From Bdellovibrio sp. ArHS (lineage in GTDB: Bacteria; Bdellovibrionota; Bdellovibrionia; Bdellovibrionales; Bdellovibrionaceae): a stretch of 45,450 nucleotides of DNA. Shown here piece by piece: positions 40,449 to 45,450 of the stretch. The position numbers and the translations under genes are program-made. Location of the stretch: contig NZ_JTEV01000023.1 in NCBI RefSeq assembly GCF_000786105.1, forward strand, positions 1 through 45,450. The letters are read 5' to 3'. A model generated the notes under the pieces. The model saw nothing but the letters and a program-made list of their open reading frames with translations. It did no database searches and was not told where the DNA came from. The first letter of the stretch is position 1; each line of letters opens with the position of its first letter.

Positions 40449-43246
40449 TGCTTCCGCAAAAAACTCTTCTGTCCCTTTTGCTATTTGTTTTTCTGACGAC
40501 CGGGGCGCAGGCGCAACCTAAAAAAATGTTGCGTTATGAAACCTTGCCAACAGAGGTGCAAACCGATCTGGTCAAAAGATTTCCGCAGATCGAAAAAGAG
40601 CCCCTCAGTCTGGATCAGCTTGATGATATTATCCGTTATCTTCAATTGAAGCCCGAATTCGAAAATGTGCGGGTGCTGGATGACGGCAATAGTTCTCCGT
40701 TCCGGTTGGATTTTCAGCGCACGCGAACGATTTCAAAGATCACCATCGAGGGAATCTCAAGTATTTCTGAAAATGAAGCCGGAAGTGTTTTCGGCGTGAA
40801 GGCCGGGGATGTTTTTGATCAGCAAAATCTGATTGAAGGCGGCGAAAAGATTCGTCAGCTTTATGCCGAACGTGGTTATCTGAATGCGGTGGTTGACATC
40901 GCGATGCCGGCCGAGTCCGCAGATAAAGTCTCGGTGGAAATCAAGGTCACGGAAAACAAGCAGACGCGCGTACGCAATATTGTTCTGCAAAGCGCGAATG
41001 AAGCCCTGAACCGCGATCTGGGCAAACAACTGAAGGGCTTTTTAAAAGATCCTTACACAGAAGCGACGCTGAATGAGCTGCAAAAAGACGCCCGGGAATT
41101 CTTAAAAGAAAAGCGCTATGTCCGCGCGGATTTAACGGGCCCGACGACTGATTTCAGTCCTGACGAATCGGAAGTGACACTTATTTATCGCGTGGAAAAG
41201 ACGGAACGCTACACTTTCGAATACGAGGGAGTTCGTCTTTTGCGCGTGCGCGACATCGAAAATGCTCTGGATCTGGATAACTACTATTCGGCCAGCCCGA
41301 CGATTGGCTCTGAATTGGCACAGAAGATCCGCGGCTATTATCTGGGCAAGGGACATGCCCGCGCCGAAGTGCGAGCGGAAGAACACGAAGGGCGCGATCC
41401 CTTCCATCGTCGTATTGTTTTTAAAATAGATGAAGGACCGCAAATCAAAATTCAGGCCGTCAATATTACGGGTCGCATCAGCAAACGTCCCCGCTATTAC
41501 GTGAATTTTATTGAAGAACACAGCTCTAAAATCGTCGACAAAGGTCTTTATAATAAAGAGGACTTCGACACCGGCGTTCAGAATCTGATTCTGGAACTGC
41601 AAAACAATGGCTATCTGCAGGCCAAACTGATTTCCACCCGCACGCAATACAACCGCGAACGCGACGCCGTCACTTTGCACGTTAATTTGGATGAAGGCCC
41701 GCTGACCCAGGTGGAAGAGGTGGAGTTCAGCGGCAATAAGGACTTTTCAGATACCGAGCTGCTTGCGGTGACGGGCTTGCGTCCCGGAGCTTTGCGCCTG
41801 GGGCAGATTGAACTGGCGATCACCCGACTCAAAGAATTTTATCATGAGCGTGGTTATATCGAAATGCTGCTTTTGAATGAAAAGCAGGATTTGGTGACTT
41901 ACGACCAAAGCAACACCAAGGCCTCTTTGCACTTTAAAATTTTGGAAGGACCGCAGGTGCGCGTAGCCTCCATCGTGCTTGAAGGAAACTCTTTCACCCG
42001 AGATTCCGTTCTGTTGAAGGAACTGGAATTTAGTGAAGGTGATTTGGTGACGCCTTATAAAGTTCAGGAATCCATTGCCCGTCTGCAAAGAACTGGATTT
42101 TTCAGCACGGTAGAAATTCACACTTTGGAAGAAAAAACCAACGTCGCCAATCGCACCGTCGTCGTGAACGTGTCAGAGCGAGACCCCGGCCTTTTGACAT
42201 TTGGTGCGGGAGCCACGAATGAAAGAAAGCTGACCCTGCGTGGATACGCAGGTATCGCCTATCGCAACATTATGGGCACCGGGCGCGGAGCTTCGTTGCG
42301 GGTGGAAGGAAATTATAACATCGCGGATTTAAAGTATCTGGAGCACAAAATCGTTTTCGGATATTTAGAACCCTATCTTTTAGGCTCGCGTTTGCGCGGT
42401 CGTATTAATATCACCCGTTCTACGACTGTGACTGATTATGAAATCCATCAGGCCTCTGAGGTCAACTCTACGACGTATTCGGTGGAAAAGGACTTCACCT
42501 CGCACGTTTTAGGGGTTTGGGATGTCTGGTCACTGGCGACCATTCGTGACTTTGGTATCGACAACGTCTATCCGTTCCCGGAAGATGAACAGAACATCGC
42601 CACAACCGGTCCGACGTTGGATTTGGATTTCCGTGACAATCCTTTCAATCCAACGAAAGGAAACTTCACTCGTTGGAACGCCGAATACTCAGCTCCTTTC
42701 TTGGGAAGCACAGGAACCATCGAATACTGGAAAACCACACTGAGCTTTACGCACTACACGTCGCTGTTCAATATTCAAAAACAACCGGTCGTGTGGGCAA
42801 ACCAGGTGCGCGGTGGTTATCTTCAAAACCTGAGCAGTCGCAATGATGGTGGCGTACCTTGGGATAAAAAAGGATTTACTTTAGGGGGCCAATCCACTTT
42901 GCGTGGTTATGAAGCCGGGACTCAGGAAGTCTTTCCGAATCGTGACGACTTGGGACTTTCTGATAACGAAAAAACCTACTACCTGAAAACAGAAGCCGTG
43001 ATGTATTTGGTGAAGTCAGAGTTCCGCTTCCCCGTTTACGGCAATCTAGGCGGAGCCGTCTTCTATGATGGCGGCTACGTCAAAATTAAAGATTTGGATT
43101 TTGCCGACTACTATCGCGACTCTGTCGGGTTTGGTATTCGCTATAACACGCCGGTCGGTCCTTTAAGTCTGGAGTGGGCATGGAAACTGGATGCTCGCCC
43201 TAATGAAGAACCTTGGCGCTTCCATCTTTCAATCGGTACCTTTTAA
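40448..43246 (+). CDS. tamA: TamA/BamA-family outer membrane protein with extended POTRA region
   Basis: The protein has 932 residues with a signal peptide ending in TGAQAQ. About 570 residues of POTRA repeats follow; recurring LYAERGYLNAVV, YYLGKGHARAEV, LQNNGYLQAKLI, FYHERGYIEMLL and LQRTGFFSTVEI helix-strand units mark five to seven of them. The C-terminal ~340-residue Omp85 barrel has the lid motif GGQSTLRGYE (compare VRGF) and ends in aromatic Phe. E. coli TamA has three POTRAs in 577 residues and BamA five in ~800. Adjacency to tamB (TAATG overlap) supports the Tam pairing, though a BamA-like role cannot be excluded. Its stop overlaps that of the opposing gene. Confidence 0.88.
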   Translation: MLPQKTLLSLLLFVFLTTGAQAQPKKMLRYETLPTEVQTDLVKRFPQIEKEPLSLDQLDDIIRYLQLKPEFENVRVLDDGNSSPFRLDFQRTRTISKITIEGISSISENEAGSVFGVKAGDVFDQQNLIEGGEKIRQLYAERGYLNAVVDIAMPAESADKVSVEIKVTENKQTRVRNIVLQSANEALNRDLGKQLKGFLKDPYTEATLNELQKDAREFLKEKRYVRADLTGPTTDFSPDESEVTLIYRVEKTERYTFEYEGVRLLRVRDIENALDLDNYYSASPTIGSELAQKIRGYYLGKGHARAEVRAEEHEGRDPFHRRIVFKIDEGPQIKIQAVNITGRISKRPRYYVNFIEEHSSKIVDKGLYNKEDFDTGVQNLILELQNNGYLQAKLISTRTQYNRERDAVTLHVNLDEGPLTQVEEVEFSGNKDFSDTELLAVTGLRPGALRLGQIELAITRLKEFYHERGYIEMLLLNEKQDLVTYDQSNTKASLHFKILEGPQVRVASIVLEGNSFTRDSVLLKELEFSEGDLVTPYKVQESIARLQRTGFFSTVEIHTLEEKTNVANRTVVVNVSERDPGLLTFGAGATNERKLTLRGYAGIAYRNIMGTGRGASLRVEGNYNIADLKYLEHKIVFGYLEPYLLGSRLRGRINITRSTTVTDYEIHQASEVNSTTYSVEKDFTSHVLGVWDVWSLATIRDFGIDNVYPFPEDEQNIATTGPTLDLDFRDNPFNPTKGNFTRWNAEYSAPFLGSTGTIEYWKTTLSFTHYTSLFNIQKQPVVWANQVRGGYLQNLSSRNDGGVPWDKKGFTLGGQSTLRGYEAGTQEVFPNRDDLGLSDNEKTYYLKTEAVMYLVKSEFRFPVYGNLGGAVFYDGGYVKIKDLDFADYYRDSVGFGIRYNTPVGPLSLEWAWKLDARPNEEPWRFHLSIGTF

Positions 43247-43899
43247 TTAAGAATCGGTTTGCAACGGGCAATGACTAGATAAGCTGCGGTCTTGCCCTCT
43301 TTCAACAAGGGCATTGCATACAACACACGCACACTCACAGCCAGTCTTTCCAAGGAAGCCTTTTCAATCAGAAGATGCTCTTCCACATCAATCTCTAAGG
43401 TCTTCTTTTCACCCGTGATTATCGACGTTAAAGTTGCAACCAGCTTGGCCGTCACCTCTGGATCTCGCTCATAAAGATGAATCCAGGGCCGCGTATAGAT
43501 GTCTTCGATAGTGTAGCTCGCATATTGAAAATAACTGAAACTTCTAAAAAGCTGAATATTGGACAGATTATAAATCTCGGTCAGATATTCGTTCTGCACG
43601 AGTTCTAAAATCTTTGGGTCGTATTGGTATCCATAAAACTGGAGCGCCTTACGGACAAATAGTGAGGCATCCTTGATTTCGCCCCCCACGTCATGAACGG
43701 ACTTGCAGATTCTGATATAGTTCTCAAGGTTTTCCACGGCATGGAGCTGTTCGGTTTCAGAAAGCTGCCGGAAATAAGGCAAAGAATCCTGACTGTAAGG
43801 ACGAACGACAAACCCCTCTTGTTCGATCACTTCACAAAGCTCTTCACTGAACGTTTTGAATTTGGCGATCGCCGAAGATGCGACTTGTAATGAATCCAT
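43243..43899 (-). CDS. PAS-like protein, paralogue of the gene at 11698-12369
   Basis: This 218-residue cytosolic protein matches the 11698-12369 protein along most of its length. Shared blocks are LPYFRQLSETEQ, YNLSNIQLFRSFSYFQYASYT, then WIHLYERDPEVTAK and TGE, and the ILN end. The N-terminal ~115 residues are helical and the rest fits a PAS fold without an output domain. No ribosome site is visible before the ATG at 43899. It is tail-to-tail with the tamA-like gene, sharing TTAA bases of both stops. The function is unknown; a small sensor or adaptor is inferred. Confidence 0.72.
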   Translation of the reverse strand: MDSLQVASSAIAKFKTFSEELCEVIEQEGFVVRPYSQDSLPYFRQLSETEQLHAVENLENYIRICKSVHDVGGEIKDASLFVRKALQFYGYQYDPKILELVQNEYLTEIYNLSNIQLFRSFSYFQYASYTIEDIYTRPWIHLYERDPEVTAKLVATLTSIITGEKKTLEIDVEEHLLIEKASLERLAVSVRVLYAMPLLKEGKTAAYLVIARCKPILN

Positions 43900-43933
43900 A
43901 AAACACGAACCAGATTTCGCGACGATTTAAAAA

Positions 43934-43963
43934 GAAAAGACCCCTTTTGTGAGGGGTCTTTTA
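43934..43963 (-). terminator. Terminator after the XRE gene
   Basis: The stem AAAAGACCCCT/AGGGGTCTTTT (43935-43945/43952-43962), loop of six, is followed on the minus strand by TTTTCTTTTT. Confidence 0.85.
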
Positions 43964-43987
43964 ATATTACAAAATTCTAAAAAACAA

Positions 43988-44266
43988 TTAGCGCGCTTTA
44001 CTGCCCGCGAATTTACGACGCAAATCTTGCGTCACTTCCTGGATTGTAGCGTTCAACGTGACTTCGAATAAATCATCCGCTGACACCTTATAAAGTTCAC
44101 CCAGCTTTTTAAGAGCGTTGATCGGCGGGTGAGAAACACCACGTTCCCAGTTAGAGATAAATTGAGGAGTAGAATAACCCAATTTATCAGCTACGTCTCT
44201 TTGAGAAAGCCCTGCCGATACACGTTTTTGTTTTAGAAAGTCTGCAAGCATATTTTTTTGTCTCAT
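43988..44266 (-). CDS. Small XRE-family transcriptional regulator
   Basis: This 92-residue protein is almost entirely an XRE helix-turn-helix (residues ~8-68): LADFLKQKRVSAGLSQRDVADKLGYSTPQFISNWERG with HPPINALKKLGELYKVSADDLFE. A short basic tail follows. The start at 44266 follows AGGTGG; the ATG five codons later is less likely. It is divergent from the thioesterase-like gene, and palindromes lie in the shared region, so it may repress both. Confidence 0.9.
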   Translation of the reverse strand: MRQKNMLADFLKQKRVSAGLSQRDVADKLGYSTPQFISNWERGVSHPPINALKKLGELYKVSADDLFEVTLNATIQEVTQDLRRKFAGSKAR

Positions 44267-44306
44267 GTGATTCCACCTACGATATCGTTAGCTTAAACAC
44301 AAAGGA

Positions 44307-44350
44307 TATACTGTGACAAGTATATTTAGTCCGTAAACAAATACAGTATA
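44307..44350. promoter_or_regulatory. Candidate operator between the XRE and thioesterase genes
   Basis: TATACTGT (44307-44314) recurs inverted as ACAGTATA (44343-44350), about 36 bp apart, and each copy lies in a local imperfect palindrome (ATATACT/AAGTATAT; GTATAC). The position 40-100 bp from both start codons suits an XRE autoregulatory site. Confidence 0.4.
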
Positions 44351-44451
44351 CATTGTCGGAAGTAAATTACTTGGTGTTTTTTTACAAAATCTTCCTTTGA
44401 GATCAAAGTAATTTCATGTTTTCATTCCATCATGCACAGGAAATGACCGCC

Positions 44452-45225
44452 ATGGAAAAGACGCAACATAGCCTCTGGACAGAAAAATTTCACATTACAA
44501 GTTTGCTAGTGAACCCCTTAGGTCGCTTGGGACTTTACGGAGCCCTCAACTTGCTTCAAGAAACCGCTTGGATGCATGCAGAAAAATTGGGCTTCGGTAT
44601 GAGTGACATGGATAAAGATGGCATGTTCTGGGTGCTAACGCGACAATCATTACGCATGAAAACATGGCCGCGATTTGGGGAAAACATCAGTGTGCAAACA
44701 TGGTTACGCCCTCCTGAAGGGGCCTTTGTCGCGCGCGAATTCGCCCTTCTTGACAGTCAGAACAACGAGATCGGCCTGTGTACGACCAGTTGGTTGGCGT
44801 TGGATCGGCGAACAAAAAAAATCCTGCCTTCGCAACAGTTACGTGACTGGTCTGCCCTTACACAATCCCGAGCAACAGGTCTGATCGCCGAGAAAATTCC
44901 CGTGACCGGCGAGTATGAGAAATTGGCGAAGTACCGGGTTCGAAATTCTGACCTCGATATCAACCAACACGTAAATAATACGAAGTATGCGCAGTGGATT
45001 TTGGATGCGATTCCCTATGAACTTCACAAAGCTTTGCGGTTGAAATCCTACTCGGTCAACTTTCTGGCGGAAACCCATCTTGGGGACGAAGTTCAAGTGG
45101 ACCGCAGCTGCTCCTCCACCTCGGTGGAGATTGCGTCCGAAGGCAGCACCGCGTATCGCGGGGTTCGCTTGAGTGATGGCAAAGTTTTATTCACCGCTCT
45201 TCTGGAATGGGAGAAACACTCATGA
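44452..45225 (+). CDS. Acyl-ACP thioesterase-like hotdog-fold protein
   Basis: The protein has 257 residues with two hotdog domains. The N-terminal half has LGLYGALNLLQETAWMHAEKLG and WVLTRQSLRMKTWP; the C-terminal half has YRVRNSDLDINQHVNNTKYAQW, the plant FatA/FatB-like catalytic Asn-His segment. Such enzymes release free fatty acids from acyl-ACP, which may serve lipid turnover. The ATG at 44452 has AGGAA nine nt upstream; starts at 44443 and 44416 are possible. A 4-bp overlap (ATGA) couples it to the next gene. Confidence 0.87.
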   Translation: MEKTQHSLWTEKFHITSLLVNPLGRLGLYGALNLLQETAWMHAEKLGFGMSDMDKDGMFWVLTRQSLRMKTWPRFGENISVQTWLRPPEGAFVAREFALLDSQNNEIGLCTTSWLALDRRTKKILPSQQLRDWSALTQSRATGLIAEKIPVTGEYEKLAKYRVRNSDLDINQHVNNTKYAQWILDAIPYELHKALRLKSYSVNFLAETHLGDEVQVDRSCSSTSVEIASEGSTAYRGVRLSDGKVLFTALLEWEKHS

Positions 45226-45450
45226 GAACGCTCACGCCTTTTACGGCGACGGCGCAGACGAATCTGTTTAAGATTCAAGCCGAACTTCAGGCTGTCGCTG
45301 ATAATGTTTTTCTTTTGCTCTTTGATATTCAGGGACCTGGCGAGCGCATTCTTTGGCCGACGCCTGCAATCATCGAATCGCGCCAAAATGAACTTTGGAA
45401 AACGACCTGTCTAGAGGCCTTCCTTGCCGAGGGCCCCGCCGCAACCGACC
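45222..45450 (+). CDS. DOMON-like domain protein (partial, cut by the window end)
   Basis: The reading frame opens at the ATG overlapping the thioesterase stop and stays open for 76 codons to the window edge. The segment ELWKTTCLEAFLA recalls the 'LW..TCfE.Fl' motif of DOMON-like proteins seen in proteobacteria and cyanobacteria. The N-terminus (ATAQTNLFKIQAELQAVADN) agrees with a beta-sandwich start. Function is unknown, and the family call is moderate because the end is missing. Confidence 0.6.
   Translation, partial: MRTLTPFTATAQTNLFKIQAELQAVADNVFLLLFDIQGPGERILWPTPAIIESRQNELWKTTCLEAFLAEGPAATD

Overview
The window is chromosomal DNA of a Gram-negative bacterium. Its best fit is a Bdellovibrio-like member of the Bdellovibrionota. 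That placement is an inference from the overall gene set, the many secreted and two-component proteins, tight gene packing and a lipoprotein signal ending in FQNC; no rRNA or taxonomic marker is present. Most of the window is housekeeping DNA for the cell envelope, DNA repair and translation, with several less ordinary cassettes between. No tRNA, rRNA, CRISPR array, IS element or prophage was seen.

Layout. 1-2.6 kb: a secreted EEP-fold nuclease/phosphodiesterase-like protein, then a 'mobile mystery' pair (XRE regulator plus Fic-domain protein) behind an AT-rich, palindrome-rich promoter. 2.6-4.2 kb: an unrecognised protein coupled to a membrane-anchored SurA_N/PpiD-like chaperone lacking the PPIase domain. 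4.4-9.1 kb: mreC-mreD-mrdA(PBP2)-rodA, the elongasome operon, without mreB. 9.4-11.7 kb: a lytic transglycosylase, then a two-gene cassette of a GNAT-fold acyltransferase and a heme-oxygenase-like diiron protein. 11.7-15.3 kb: a PAS-like protein, thioredoxin, a pseudo-receiver protein and an LptF/LptG-type permease. 15.3-20.5 kb: a possible structured RNA, dprA, a LysM protein, a TPR protein, and comEC split into channel and metallo-beta-lactamase genes, so two competence functions lie within 5 kb.

20.5-29.5 kb: a PHB-depolymerase-like esterase, a small secreted protein, alanine dehydrogenase, a secreted NlpC/P60-like protein behind a long hairpin, a SpoIIAA-like protein, a lipoprotein and a 1001-residue tandem hybrid histidine kinase. 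29.6-33.6 kb: ruvC-ruvA-ruvB-asparaginase-lpxC, tightly packed on the minus strand. 33.8-43.2 kb: a TPR protein, elongation factor P, then a TPR protein-tamB-tamA-like operon for outer-membrane assembly. 43.2-45.45 kb: a second PAS-like paralogue, a small XRE regulator with a candidate operator, an acyl-ACP thioesterase-like gene and the start of a DOMON-like gene cut by the window edge.

The points most worth following are the acyltransferase/diiron cassette, a 16-bp hairpin that encloses the lpxC start codon and the stop codon of the preceding gene, a long imperfect hairpin at 23348-23447, the split comEC, the PAS-like paralogues, and a TamA-like protein with about twice the usual number of POTRA repeats. 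All functional statements rest on motifs read by eye; no database search or folding calculation was run.
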